NCBI RefSeq assembly: GCF_009494395.1
Contig: NZ_VZCB01000022.1
Span: 1-45,898, forward strand
Length of the DNA stretch: 45,898 bases
Source of the DNA: Segatella copri
Lineage (GTDB): Bacteria > Bacteroidota > Bacteroidia > Bacteroidales > Bacteroidaceae
Reading direction: 5' to 3'
Program-made: the position numbers and the translations under genes
Notes under the pieces: generated by a model
Database searches by the model: none
Seen by the model: the letters and a program-made list of their open reading frames with translations, nothing else
Told to the model about the DNA's origin: nothing
Part shown: positions 24,451 through 33,066 of the stretch, one piece after another
Layout of the letters: the number at the start of each line of letters is the position of its first letter
Position numbering within the stretch: the stretch's first letter is position 1

Positions 24451-24519
24451 ATTATTGCCTAGTTATGGCATCTTTTTGCCCTTTAGGAGGGCAATTTATT
24501 GCCATTGCTAGGCAATAAT
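24451..24519. repeat. 69-base near-perfect palindromic element
   Basis: Outer arms 24451-24470 and 24500-24519 are 20 bases with 18 matches (ATTATTGCCTAG...), enclosing an inner stem TTGCCC/GGGCAA (24476-24481, 24489-24494). It has the form of a REP or MITE-like hairpin element. It has no T-tail and is over 100 bases from the next gene. Confidence 0.7.
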
Positions 24520-24623
24520 CCTTATGTCGTGAGAGAGCTGCAGAATACAGTAACTATCATAGTTAGATGCAGTAAATAGTAATAAATAAAGTATTATTCT
24601 ATAAAGATATAAAAAGAGCATAA

Positions 24624-26129
24624 ATGATGAACCAAGCGACTCAAGACTTTATTCGCCAGCATCAGGACGATGATGTCCGCCAGCTGGCTTTTCTCGGAAG
24701 CAAGTATCCGGAAGTAGATATGCCTTTCGCTCTCGATCAGATTCGCGGGCGAAAGATGGCTCGCGTCAAGTTGCCTCGTTGGGCAAGTCTCGAAGGCATC
24801 ATCTATCCTCCTCATATTTCTATGGAGCAATGCTCCTCTGAATCTACTGCGCTTTACAAGGCAGAACTGGCTGCGAGATTGCTCGGCTTGCCAGTATCTT
24901 CATCTTCTGCAGAAAAAGAAAATGAGAGCGCAAATGAAAATGAGGTTGCAAAAGCTTCCGATTCTCATTTTTCCAAAATTCGCGAATTTGCGGGCGATAG
25001 GGCGGTTGATTCAGAATTCGCCAAAAATGGAGCCACTTCTGAAAATCAACAGATATTAACAAAACCAGGTGAGGATGTTAACGAAACAAAAGAAGATGTC
25101 TGCAAAGCAGATTTTTCAGAAGAAATCGGGTTTGTAGATTTGACTGGTGGCTTTGGAGTAGATTTCTCTTATATTGCAGCCCGGTTGGGAGTGAAGTCGA
25201 TGTATGTGGAGCGTCAGGCACATCTCTGCGAGGCAGCGAAAGAGAACTTCGGGCGATTGGGCTTGAAGAACGCCATCGTGAAGAATGGGGATGGAATTGA
25301 GGTTCTTCATTCTTTTCATCCAAAGAAAAAAGATGTAGCATCAGCTGATGATTCTTTAGGCATCACTTATGACCAACCTCTGTCATTACTTAAGACCAAC
25401 CTTGGTCTTAAGATAATCTTCATTGATCCTGCCCGTAGAGACGATGCGGGCAACAAGGTGGTATCTTTGAAGGATTGCACGCCCGATGTCACCGTTTTGC
25501 AGGAAGAGATGCTTTTGAAGGCTGATTACGTCATCGTCAAACTCTCTCCGATGCTCGACTGGCACCGTGCTATTAGCGAATTAAGCCACGTAAGAGAGGT
25601 TCATATCATCTCCGTGAACAATGAGTGCAAGGAGCTTCTTTTAGTGCTCTCAGCGCGAAATATGGGCAATCTCCGCATTTATTGTCTCAATGATGCCCAG
25701 TCCTTCGTCTGCGAAAAATCGGATATGGAGTCTTCTTCCGTCAAGATTGCCCCATCCACGCTTGAAGAGATGCAGTATCTTTACGAGCCGAATGCGTCGT
25801 TGATGAAAGCCGGCTGTTTCGGTGTTCTTTCCGGGCGCTATGATGCAAGGATGCTTTCCAAGAACAGTCATCTTTTCGTGAGCCGTGAACCTATCACCGC
25901 CTTCCCCGGCAGAAGTTTCCGCATCATTGCCGTATCCTCCTTTAATAAAAAGGAGTTGAAGCGTCATCTGTCAGGAATCACCAAGGCAAACATCGCTACC
26001 CGCAATTTCCCACTTTCCGTGGCAGAATTGCGCAAGCGTCTGAAGCTGAAGGATGGTGGCGAAACCTATATTTTCGCCACCACTTTGAGCGATGAGAGCC
26101 ATGTGCTGGTGATTACGAATAAAAAATAG
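24624..26129 (+). CDS. THUMP-like domain class I SAM-dependent methyltransferase
   Basis: The 501-residue product has the Rossmann methyltransferase motif I VDLTGGFGVDF at 171-181, an acidic motif II YVERQ near 194, and the motif FIDPARRD at 266-273 that replaces the usual catalytic NPPY-type motif in this RNA methyltransferase-like group. A C-terminal region resembles the THUMP-like domain of Bacteroidota proteins annotated as RNA methyltransferases; the RNA target is unknown. Two segments look inserted. Residues 91-166 form a low-complexity, Glu/Ser/Asn-rich linker, and residues 232-262 (KKKDVASADDSLG...) include a stretch encoded by a palindromic tandem repeat. Translation could begin at either of two adjacent Met codons. 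Confidence 0.8.
   Translation: MMNQATQDFIRQHQDDDVRQLAFLGSKYPEVDMPFALDQIRGRKMARVKLPRWASLEGIIYPPHISMEQCSSESTALYKAELAARLLGLPVSSSSAEKENESANENEVAKASDSHFSKIREFAGDRAVDSEFAKNGATSENQQILTKPGEDVNETKEDVCKADFSEEIGFVDLTGGFGVDFSYIAARLGVKSMYVERQAHLCEAAKENFGRLGLKNAIVKNGDGIEVLHSFHPKKKDVASADDSLGITYDQPLSLLKTNLGLKIIFIDPARRDDAGNKVVSLKDCTPDVTVLQEEMLLKADYVIVKLSPMLDWHRAISELSHVREVHIISVNNECKELLLVLSARNMGNLRIYCLNDAQSFVCEKSDMESSSVKIAPSTLEEMQYLYEPNASLMKAGCFGVLSGRYDARMLSKNSHLFVSREPITAFPGRSFRIIAVSSFNKKELKRHLSGITKANIATRNFPLSVAELRKRLKLKDGGETYIFATTLSDESHVLVITNKK
25365..25410 (+). repeat. Palindromic 23-base tandem repeat inside the methyltransferase gene
   Basis: Two adjacent 23-base units (25365-25387, 25388-25410) share about 18 positions. 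The second, with the next two bases, contains the perfect palindrome CTTAAGACCAA-CC-TTGGTCTTAAG (25389-25412). It stays in frame and encodes part of residues 248-263. Confidence 0.75.
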
Positions 26130-26162
26130 CAGAATGTGATAAATTAAACAAACTATAAAGTT

Positions 26163-27500
26163 ATGAACAAATTAAGAACTATCTATCTGTCGTTCATGTT
26201 TATCCTGGCGATGAACATGGCGAGTGTGTTAAGTATGAAGGCGGAGAATTATCCGTATCGCTGTGACTATCTTTGGCTTACCGTGCCCGATCATGCCGAC
26301 TGGCTCTATAAGACGGGCGAGCAGGCTAAGGTGGAAGTAAGTTTCTATAAGTATGGAATTCCCCGTGACGGCGAGGTGAACTATGAAATTGGCGATGACA
26401 TGCTGAAGGCAGACAAGCAGGGAAGCTTCAGGTTGAAGAATGGGCGCGCCATAGTGAACATAGGAACCCGAAAGACTCCGGGCTTCCGAGATTTGAGATT
26501 ATTCTATAAGCTCGATGGCAAAACCTACCAGCATCATATAAAAGTAGGATTCTCGGTAGATAAGATTCAACCTTATACCCAGGAGCCTAAGGATTTTGAT
26601 GCATTCTGGCAGCAGGCAAAGGACGAACTGAAGAACGTTCCTTTGAGCTATACCAAGGAACTCGCCAAGGAATATTGTACAGATAAGATAGACTGTTATC
26701 TTGTTAAGCTTCAGATAGATAAGAAAGGCCATGCGATGTATGGCTATCTCTTCTATCCAAAGAATGCCAAGCAGGGTAGCCATCCTGTGGTTCTCACACC
26801 TCCAGGAGCCGGCATCAAAACCATCAAGGAACCTATGCGCAATAAGTATTATGCCGAGAATGGATTTATCCGCTTCGAGATAGAGATTCATGGTCTCGAT
26901 CCACGTCTCCCAGCCGAAACTTTTCTGGAGATAAGCCAGGGATTCAACGATGCAAACGGCGGTTATCTTGCCAATGGATTGGAAGATAAGAACCGCTATT
27001 ATATGAAGCATGTTTATCAGGGATTGGTGCGCTGCATCGACTTCCTGACCTCTCTGCCAGAGTGGGATGGTAAGAATGTGGCTGTGCAGGGCGGAAGTCA
27101 GGGTGGAGCCTTGGCTATTATCGCAGCTGGTTTAGACAAGCGCGTTACCCAGTGCGTGGCTAATCATCCTGCGCTCAGCGATATGGCTGCTTATGCCGAG
27201 AAGGGAAGAACGGGCGGTTATCCTCACTTCAATAAATATCATGAGATATTGAAGAACAAGGATTGTTTCAATACGATGGCTTATTATGACGTGGTAAACT
27301 TTGCCCGCAAGGTAACGGTTCCAACCTATCTTACCTGGGGATACAACGACAATACCTGTCCGCCAACCACCAGCTACGCCGTGTGGAATACCCTGAAATG
27401 CGAGAAGGAATCGTTGCTTACACCAATCAACGAGCATTGGACAACCACCGACACCAATCGCAAGCAGATGGAGTGGATTAAGAAGCATCTCATCAAGTAA
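26163..27500 (+). CDS. Secreted acetylxylan esterase-like alpha/beta hydrolase (AXE1 family, CE7-like)
   Basis: The 445-residue product has a signal peptide (cleavage near residue 27), an N-terminal beta-sandwich-like region of about 110 residues, then an alpha/beta hydrolase. The nucleophile is Ser312 in VQGGSQGGAL, the acid is Asp396 in WGYNDNTCPP and the base His425 in NEHWTT. The sequence CPPTTSYAVWN after the Asp is typical of acetylxylan esterase/cephalosporin C deacetylase enzymes, which remove acetyl groups from xylan-derived sugars. Such enzymes fit a gut or rumen Prevotella. The gene is not in a recognisable polysaccharide utilisation locus. Its 3' end appears partly duplicated after the stop codon. 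Confidence 0.85.
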   Translation: MNKLRTIYLSFMFILAMNMASVLSMKAENYPYRCDYLWLTVPDHADWLYKTGEQAKVEVSFYKYGIPRDGEVNYEIGDDMLKADKQGSFRLKNGRAIVNIGTRKTPGFRDLRLFYKLDGKTYQHHIKVGFSVDKIQPYTQEPKDFDAFWQQAKDELKNVPLSYTKELAKEYCTDKIDCYLVKLQIDKKGHAMYGYLFYPKNAKQGSHPVVLTPPGAGIKTIKEPMRNKYYAENGFIRFEIEIHGLDPRLPAETFLEISQGFNDANGGYLANGLEDKNRYYMKHVYQGLVRCIDFLTSLPEWDGKNVAVQGGSQGGALAIIAAGLDKRVTQCVANHPALSDMAAYAEKGRTGGYPHFNKYHEILKNKDCFNTMAYYDVVNFARKVTVPTYLTWGYNDNTCPPTTSYAVWNTLKCEKESLLTPINEHWTTTDTNRKQMEWIKKHLIK

Positions 27501-27549
27501 AGACGCATCCTATCAAGAAGCATCTTTTAAAGAGGCTCTCATCAAGTGA
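27480..27549 (+). repeat. Degenerate copies of the esterase gene 3' end
   Basis: The last codons AAGCATCTCATCAAGTAA are followed by degenerate echoes: GCATCCTATCAAG, AAGCATCTTTTAAAG and GGCTCTCATCAAGTGA. The last again ends as a stop codon. Similarity is visible but imperfect. The rest of the gap to 27712 holds the next promoter. Confidence 0.55.
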
Positions 27550-27648
27550 TGATTCCGCCAAAACCACCACTAATCGGGTGATATAAGCCACTTTGTGGCT
27601 CGTAATCATTCTTGAACCCCTAAAAAACTGAAAATAAAGATAGCAATA

Positions 27649-27680
27649 TTTGGTCATTTGGCGAAATATTGCTATTTTTG
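27649..27680 (+). promoter_or_regulatory. Promoter of the YghO-like gene
   Basis: TTTG (27649-27652), 20 bases, then TATTTTTG (27673-27680), a full match to the Bacteroidota consensus; the ATG is 32 bases downstream. Confidence 0.8.
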
Positions 27681-27712
27681 CATCCTATAATATTGCAAAC
27701 TAGTTTGAAATC

Positions 27713-28864
27713 ATGTCATTAATAGAAATTAAAAAGGTCGAAAGCAAGAAGGATTTGAAGACGTTCATTGACTTTCATTACGACCTCTACGAAGGCAACG
27801 AATATGATGTGCCTAATCTTTTCAGCGACGACATGAATACTCTGAGCAAGGACAAGAACGCAGCGTTCGAGTTCTGCGAAGCTGAGTATTATCTTGCCTA
27901 TAAGGACGGCAAGTTGGCAGGTCGCGTCGCTGCCATTATCAATCATAAGGCAAACAATAAATGGGGTAGGAAATCGGTCCGTTTCGGCTGGATTGATTTC
28001 ATTGACGACCGCGAGGTTTCCAAGGCTCTTCTCAATGCAGTAGAAAAATATGGTAAGGAGAAGGGAATGGAAGATATTGTAGGTCCGCTGGGTTTTACCG
28101 ATATGGATCCAGAAGGCATGCTTACCTGGGGCTTTGACCAGCTCGGCACAATGCCTACCATTTATAATTATTCATATTATCCGGAGCACATAGAGGCCCT
28201 GGAGGGTTTTACCATTGATAATAAGTATGTAGAGTATAAACTGATGGTGCCAGATACCATCCCGGATAAATATGCCAAGATTGCGGCGATGATAGAGAAA
28301 AGATACAATCTCCATGTCCGCAAACTTACCCGTAAGGATATTTATCAGGGCGGATTCGGACAGAAGATTTTCGACCTCATCAATGATACATACAAACATC
28401 TCTATGGTTATTCCGAACTTTCACAGAAGCAGATAGACCAGTACATCAAGATGTATCTGTCCTTGCTCGATCTGAACTTTGTGACAGCCATAGAAGACTG
28501 GACTACCGAGGATCATAAGATGATAGGTATCGGCATTACGATGCCTTCCCTTTCCAGAGCCCTGCAGAAGTGCCATAGGGGCAGGCTGTTTCCTTTTGGC
28601 TGGTGGCATCTGTTGCGTGCCATCAAGTTCCATAAGACCAAGATTGTCGACCTCCTGCTTATCGGTATCCAGCCGGAATACCGTGCAAAGGGTGCCAATG
28701 CGCTGCTCTTTGCCGACCTGATTCCTATCTATCAGAAGTATGGAATCGAGTGGGGAGAAACACAGGTGGAAATGGAAGATAATGCTGCCGTACAGGGACA
28801 ATGGGGCGTCTTGGATCCAGTCCTTCACAAGCGCCGCAACTGCTATATTAAGAGTATCAAGTAA
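27713..28864 (+). CDS. YghO-like GNAT-related protein, function unknown
   Basis: The 383-residue product resembles the YghO group, soluble proteins that carry GNAT acetyltransferase-like folds but have no assigned reaction. The N-terminal half has YYLAYKDGKLAGRVAAIIN, like an acetyltransferase beta-strand pair. The C-terminal half ends with LLLIGIQPEYRAKGANALLF, which recalls the acetyl-CoA pyrophosphate loop pattern Q-x-x-x-R-x-x-G/A but with changes. There is no signal peptide and there are no membrane segments. It has its own strong promoter and does not look co-transcribed with neighbours. Substrate unknown. Confidence 0.75.
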   Translation: MSLIEIKKVESKKDLKTFIDFHYDLYEGNEYDVPNLFSDDMNTLSKDKNAAFEFCEAEYYLAYKDGKLAGRVAAIINHKANNKWGRKSVRFGWIDFIDDREVSKALLNAVEKYGKEKGMEDIVGPLGFTDMDPEGMLTWGFDQLGTMPTIYNYSYYPEHIEALEGFTIDNKYVEYKLMVPDTIPDKYAKIAAMIEKRYNLHVRKLTRKDIYQGGFGQKIFDLINDTYKHLYGYSELSQKQIDQYIKMYLSLLDLNFVTAIEDWTTEDHKMIGIGITMPSLSRALQKCHRGRLFPFGWWHLLRAIKFHKTKIVDLLLIGIQPEYRAKGANALLFADLIPIYQKYGIEWGETQVEMEDNAAVQGQWGVLDPVLHKRRNCYIKSIK

Positions 28865-28963
28865 ATAGTAATTGTTGTGTTGACAATTATCTGATAAACA
28901 GAATATTGCAACATCATTTGCTATGTTATAAGAAAATAAATAAGAATAACTAAGGAGGAAATC

Positions 28964-30973
28964 ATGGCTGAAGATAAAAACTTAAATAATAACGATTTGA
29001 ATGCCGCTGATGAGCTTGCCAAAGCCTCTCAGGAGCAGCAGCCGGTAGAATATACCGACGACAACATCCGACACTTGAGCGATATGGAGCATGTGCGTAC
29101 CCGTCCGGGTATGTACATCGGTCGTCTGGGTGACGGTAATCTGCCGGAAGACGGAATCTACGTGCTCCTCAAGGAGGTGGTAGATAACTCTATCGACGAG
29201 TTCAAGATGGGCGCTGGAGCCAGATTGGAGATTGATATCGAAGACCATCTGCGGGTCAGCGTGCGCGACTATGGTCGTGGTATTCCTCAGGGAAAGCTCG
29301 TAGAGGCAGTAAGCGTGCTGAACACCGGAGGTAAGTATGACAGCAAGGCGTTCAAGAAGAGTGTCGGACTGAACGGTGTGGGTGTGAAGGCGGTGAATGC
29401 CCTCAGCTCTCACTTCGAGGTAAAGTCATTCCGTGACGGCAAGGTGCGCCATCTGAAGTTTGAGAAAGGTATTCTGAAAAGCGACAAGACCGAAGATACG
29501 GAGGACGAGAATGGTACCTTCATCTTCTTCGAACCGGATAATACCCTGTTCAAGAACTATTCTTTCCACGATGATTTCGTGGAGACGATGCTCCGCAACT
29601 ATACTTATCTGAACACCGGACTCACCATCATGCACAATGGTCGCCGCATCCTCAGCCGTCATGGTTTGAAGGATTTGCTGACCGACAACATGACCAATGA
29701 AGGTCTCTATGAGATTGTTCACATGAAGGGCGAAGACATCGAGATCGCCTTTACCCATACCAATCAGTATGGCGAGGAGTACTATTCCTTCGTGAATGGT
29801 CAGCACACCACCCAGGGCGGTACTCATCAGAGCGCCTTCAAGGAGCATATTGCCAGAACCATCAAGGAATTCTACGGCAAGTATGAGTATGGCGACATCC
29901 GAAACGGACTGGTGGCTGCCATTGCACTGAACGTAGAGGAGCCGGTGTTCGAGAGTCAGACGAAGATTAAGCTCGGAAGTACCACAATGTCTCCGAACGG
30001 AGGCGAAACCATCAATAAGTATGTGGGCGATTTCCTGAAGAAGGAAGTAGATAACTATCTCCATATCCACAAGGATGTGGCTGAGATTCTGGAGAATAAG
30101 ATCAAGGAGAGCGAGCGTGAGCGCAAGGCGATGGCTGGCGTTACCAAACTGGCGCGTGAGCGTGCCAAGAAGGCGAACCTTCACAACCGCAAGCTGCGCG
30201 ATTGCCGCATCCACTTCAGCGATGCCAAGAACGAGCTGAAGGAGGCAAGTTCCATCTTCATCACCGAGGGTGATTCTGCCAGCGGAAGCATCACCAAGAG
30301 CCGCGACGTGAACACCCAGGCGGTATTCTCGCTGCGAGGAAAGCCATTAAACTGCTATGGTCTGACCAAGAAGGTGGTTTACGAGAACGAGGAGTTCAAC
30401 CTGCTGCAGGCTGCCCTGGATATAGAAGACGGTTTGGACGGATTGAGATATAATAAGGTGATTGTGGCTACCGATGCCGATGTGGATGGAATGCACATCC
30501 GCCTGCTCATCATCACCTTCTTCCTGCAATTCTTCCCAGATCTCATCAAGAAGGGCCACGTGTATGTGCTCCAAACCCCATTGTTCCGAGTGCGCAACAA
30601 GCGAACCAAAATCAAGAACAAGCAGGCTGTAGCGGATGCTGATGCCAAGCTGGGACCTAAGGAGAAGAAAGGCGACTTCATTACGCATTACTGCTACAGC
30701 GATGAGGAGCGCCAGCAGGCCATCAAGGCGCTGGGTCCTGACCCGGAAATCACCCGATTCAAGGGATTGGGAGAGATTTCGCCAGAAGAGTTTGCCCATT
30801 TCATCGGTCCGGATATGCGATTGGAGCAGGTAACGCTGCACAAGACCGACCAGGTGCAGAAACTCTTGGAGTATTACATGGGTAAGAATACGATGGAACG
30901 TCAGAACTTCATCATCGACAACCTGGTGATTGAAGAGGATATTCCGGAGGAAGACTCAGCACCGTTGGATTAA
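28964..30973 (+). CDS. parE: DNA topoisomerase IV subunit B (type IIA)
   Basis: The 669-residue product is the ATPase/Toprim subunit. The GHKL ATPase has Glu71 and Asn75 in [11 protein letters not shown], the YGRGIP segment near 103-108 and the lid [11 protein letters not shown]. The transducer domain follows. The Toprim metal site is EGDSASG at 435-441 with DADVDG at 504-509. Length and the short C-terminus fit the ParE-like group of Bacteroidota more than GyrB. It decatenates sister chromosomes with ParC, which is not in the window. An unusually good Shine-Dalgarno sequence (AAGGAGG) lies about 6 bases before the ATG, rare in this phylum. Confidence 0.9.
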   Translation: MAEDKNLNNNDLNAADELAKASQEQQPVEYTDDNIRHLSDMEHVRTRPGMYIGRLGDGNLPEDGIYVLLKEVVDNSIDEFKMGAGARLEIDIEDHLRVSVRDYGRGIPQGKLVEAVSVLNTGGKYDSKAFKKSVGLNGVGVKAVNALSSHFEVKSFRDGKVRHLKFEKGILKSDKTEDTEDENGTFIFFEPDNTLFKNYSFHDDFVETMLRNYTYLNTGLTIMHNGRRILSRHGLKDLLTDNMTNEGLYEIVHMKGEDIEIAFTHTNQYGEEYYSFVNGQHTTQGGTHQSAFKEHIARTIKEFYGKYEYGDIRNGLVAAIALNVEEPVFESQTKIKLGSTTMSPNGGETINKYVGDFLKKEVDNYLHIHKDVAEILENKIKESERERKAMAGVTKLARERAKKANLHNRKLRDCRIHFSDAKNELKEASSIFITEGDSASGSITKSRDVNTQAVFSLRGKPLNCYGLTKKVVYENEEFNLLQAALDIEDGLDGLRYNKVIVATDADVDGMHIRLLIITFFLQFFPDLIKKGHVYVLQTPLFRVRNKRTKIKNKQAVADADAKLGPKEKKGDFITHYCYSDEERQQAIKALGPDPEITRFKGLGEISPEEFAHFIGPDMRLEQVTLHKTDQVQKLLEYYMGKNTMERQNFIIDNLVIEEDIPEEDSAPLD

Positions 30974-30974
30974 A

Positions 30975-31006
30975 TGAAGTGAAGAGTGAAGAACGAAGAG
31001 TGAAGA
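30975..31006 (+). repeat. GAAGAGT-type array after parE
   Basis: Runs of GTGAAGA, GAACGAAGA and GTGAAGA units begin right after the parE stop codon and continue to 31006. Same unit class as 5898-6023. Confidence 0.65.
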
Positions 31007-31035
31007 ATTCAAGTGCTTTCGGGGGGTAACCATTG

Positions 31036-31069
31036 AAAAAAGCGCTGTTAACTGTTAACCTGTTAACTC
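31036..31069 (+). repeat. GTTAAC element, copy A
   Basis: Five or six A, four variable bases, then CTGTTAACTGTTAACC and TGTTAAC: three GTTAAC palindromes in 22 bases. It lies 30 bases after the preceding repeat array and about 40 before the S41 protease gene. Confidence 0.75.
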
Positions 31070-31109
31070 TTGAAGGATTTCTCTCTTTCATAAACTTTAG
31101 TTTTAAGAA

Positions 31110-32693
31110 ATGAAGAAATATCTATTTATTGCGCTCATGGCATTCCTGGCAGTAACTTCTGCCAATGCCCAGCTGCGCATCAAGATGGGCAAGAACAGCC
31201 CGATAGAGAAGTTGGGTAGGGCGGAAATCGCCATTACCAACCTCTATGTGGATAGTGTGGATGAGAACAAGCTCGTAGAGGACGCCATCCGAGGCATGCT
31301 CGAGAAGCTGGACCCTCATTCTTCTTACGCCACGGCCAAGGAAACCAAGGCGATGAACGAGCCGCTGAATGGAAGCTTTGATGGCATTGGCGTGCAGTTT
31401 AACATGGTAGATGATACCTTGCTCGTCATCCAGCCCGTAGTGAATGGGCCTTCCGAGAAGGTTGGAATCATTGCTGGCGACCGTATCGTGGCGGTAAATG
31501 ATACTGCCATTTCGGGCGTGAAGATGAGCAAGGAGGAAATCATGAAACGCCTTCGCGGTCCTAAGGGAACAACGGTGAATCTTACCATCGTGCGCCGGGG
31601 CATCAAGGATAAGCTCACCTTCAAGGTGAAACGTGACAAGATTCCTGTAACCACGATGGATGCGGCTTATATGATTCGCCCGGGCATCGGATACATCCGT
31701 CTGGGAAGCTTCGGCCTTACCAGTCATAAGGAAGTGACGATAGCGATGGATTCGCTGAAAAAGAAGGGAATGAAAGACCTTATCTTCGACCTCGAGGATA
31801 ATGGTGGCGGTTACTTGCAGGCTGCGGCTCAGATAGCCAATGAATTCCTTCAGAAGGGCGATCTCATCGTTTATACCAGCGGTCGTGCAGCTCCCCGTCA
31901 GGAGTATAAGGCGCAGGCTAACGGCAGATGGCGCAAGGGAAAGGTGGTAGTGCTTACCAATGAGTTTACAGCTTCTGCCGCAGAGATTGTTTCCGGAGCC
32001 ATCCAGGATCAGGACCGTGGAGTAGTGGTAGGTCGCAGAACCTTCGGCAAGGGATTGGTGCAGCGTCCACTCACCTTCGATGATGGCAGCGAGATTCGTC
32101 TCACCATCGCCCATTATTATACGCCTAGCGGCAGATGCATCCAGAAGCCGTATAAGAAGGGAGACAGACTGGATTATGCGATGGATCTCGACAACCGTTA
32201 CAAGCATGGCGAGTTCACCAACCAGGACAGCATCCATCTTTCAGATAGCTTGAAGTATTATACTTTGCGCAAGCATCGTGTGGTTTATGGTGGCGGCGGA
32301 ATCATGCCTGATTATTTCGTTCCGCTGGATACTACCAAGTACACCAAGATGCACCGTCAGCTGGCAGCCAAGAGCATTGTCATCAACCACAGTCTGAAGT
32401 TTATCGATGCTCACCGCAAGGAGCTGAAGAGCCAGTATAAGGATTTCAACAAGTTCCTGGCAAGCTACGAGGTTCCTTCTTCGCTCATTGAAGGCATTAT
32501 CGCAGAGGGCAAGAAGGAGAAGATAGAACCTAAGGATGAGGCTGAATTGGCTCAGACGAAGAAATACCTGGCTGTGCAGCTGAAAGCCCTTGTAGCGCGA
32601 GATATCTGGGATATGAGCCAATACTTCCAGGTTTGGAACGAGACCAATGAGATAGTTCAGCGAGCCGTGCAGCTGCTGACCACGGGAAAGTAA
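31110..32693 (+). CDS. S41 family C-terminal processing protease
   Basis: The 527-residue product has a signal peptide (cleavage near residue 20), a tail-binding PDZ domain at about 90-175 (GIGVQFNMVDD, then GDRIVAVND) and the S41 protease core. The catalytic pair is Ser289 in FTASAAEIVSGA and Lys314 in RTFGKGLVQ. Such proteases act in the periplasm on C-terminal tails of envelope proteins. A C-terminal region of about 150 residues follows and is rich in charged helix, ending near a terminator. It lies 136 bases after parE, with two kinds of repeats in between, so co-transcription is uncertain. Confidence 0.92.
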   Translation: MKKYLFIALMAFLAVTSANAQLRIKMGKNSPIEKLGRAEIAITNLYVDSVDENKLVEDAIRGMLEKLDPHSSYATAKETKAMNEPLNGSFDGIGVQFNMVDDTLLVIQPVVNGPSEKVGIIAGDRIVAVNDTAISGVKMSKEEIMKRLRGPKGTTVNLTIVRRGIKDKLTFKVKRDKIPVTTMDAAYMIRPGIGYIRLGSFGLTSHKEVTIAMDSLKKKGMKDLIFDLEDNGGGYLQAAAQIANEFLQKGDLIVYTSGRAAPRQEYKAQANGRWRKGKVVVLTNEFTASAAEIVSGAIQDQDRGVVVGRRTFGKGLVQRPLTFDDGSEIRLTIAHYYTPSGRCIQKPYKKGDRLDYAMDLDNRYKHGEFTNQDSIHLSDSLKYYTLRKHRVVYGGGGIMPDYFVPLDTTKYTKMHRQLAAKSIVINHSLKFIDAHRKELKSQYKDFNKFLASYEVPSSLIEGIIAEGKKEKIEPKDEAELAQTKKYLAVQLKALVARDIWDMSQYFQVWNETNEIVQRAVQLLTTGK

Positions 32694-32699
32694 CTATAG

Positions 32700-32733
32700 A
32701 AAAAACGGCTGTTAACTGTTAACCTGTTAACCC
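32700..32733 (+). repeat. GTTAAC element, copy B
   Basis: AAAAAACGG then CTGTTAACTGTTAACC and TGTTAACCC, starting 7 bases after the S41 protease stop codon. Nearly identical to copies A and C. Confidence 0.8.
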
Positions 32734-32751
32734 GTGAGGTAATGATATAAG

Positions 32752-32793
32752 AAAAGGTCGTGAGGTTTCTGATAGAATTTCACGGCCTTTTTT
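32752..32793 (+). terminator. Terminator of the S41 protease gene
   Basis: AAAAGGTCGTGA pairs with TCACGGCCTTTT (one G-T pair), followed by a T-run TTTTTT. It lies about 60 bases past the stop, after the GTTAAC element. Confidence 0.8.
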
Positions 32794-32833
32794 GTGTATT
32801 TATCTTCCAAGAACGCAAGTCCGCTAGGCGTCC

Positions 32834-33045
32834 CGGCGGATTTGCAATCCGCCGTCAAAAAATGTTCGACCTCTTAACCCCGGGGGATTTGTAATCCCCC
32901 AACAAAAGAAAAAGCATACTCCTTTGCTGCGGATTTCAAATCCGCAGAGCCTCAATAGGTTAGGACATTTTTTAACGCCGGATTTCAAATCCGCCGGGTC
33001 GCCTAACGGTTTCAATCCGGCGGGTCGTCTGGCGGATTTGCGTTC
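32834..33045. repeat. Cluster of REP-like palindromes
   Basis: At least four hairpins share a GGATTT-nn-AATCC-type core: 32834-32854 (CGGCGGATT/AATCCGCCG), 32882-32900 (GGGGGATT/AATCCCCC), 32927-32947 (CTGCGGATTT/AAATCCGCAG) and about 32977-32997. A decayed fifth lies near 33005-33040. They occupy most of the gap between the S41 protease terminator and the transporter gene. No gene is seen. Confidence 0.75.
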
Positions 33046-33066
33046 ATGAATCCTTTCCGAATTCAT

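Noticed and set aside
23937..24623. Possible gene in the long gap after the fumarate reductase operon
   Set aside because: Only short frames rich in repeat-derived residues are present on either strand.
32834..33045. CRISPR array
   Set aside because: The repeats are palindromic and of unequal spacing with no constant-length spacers, and no cas gene is present.
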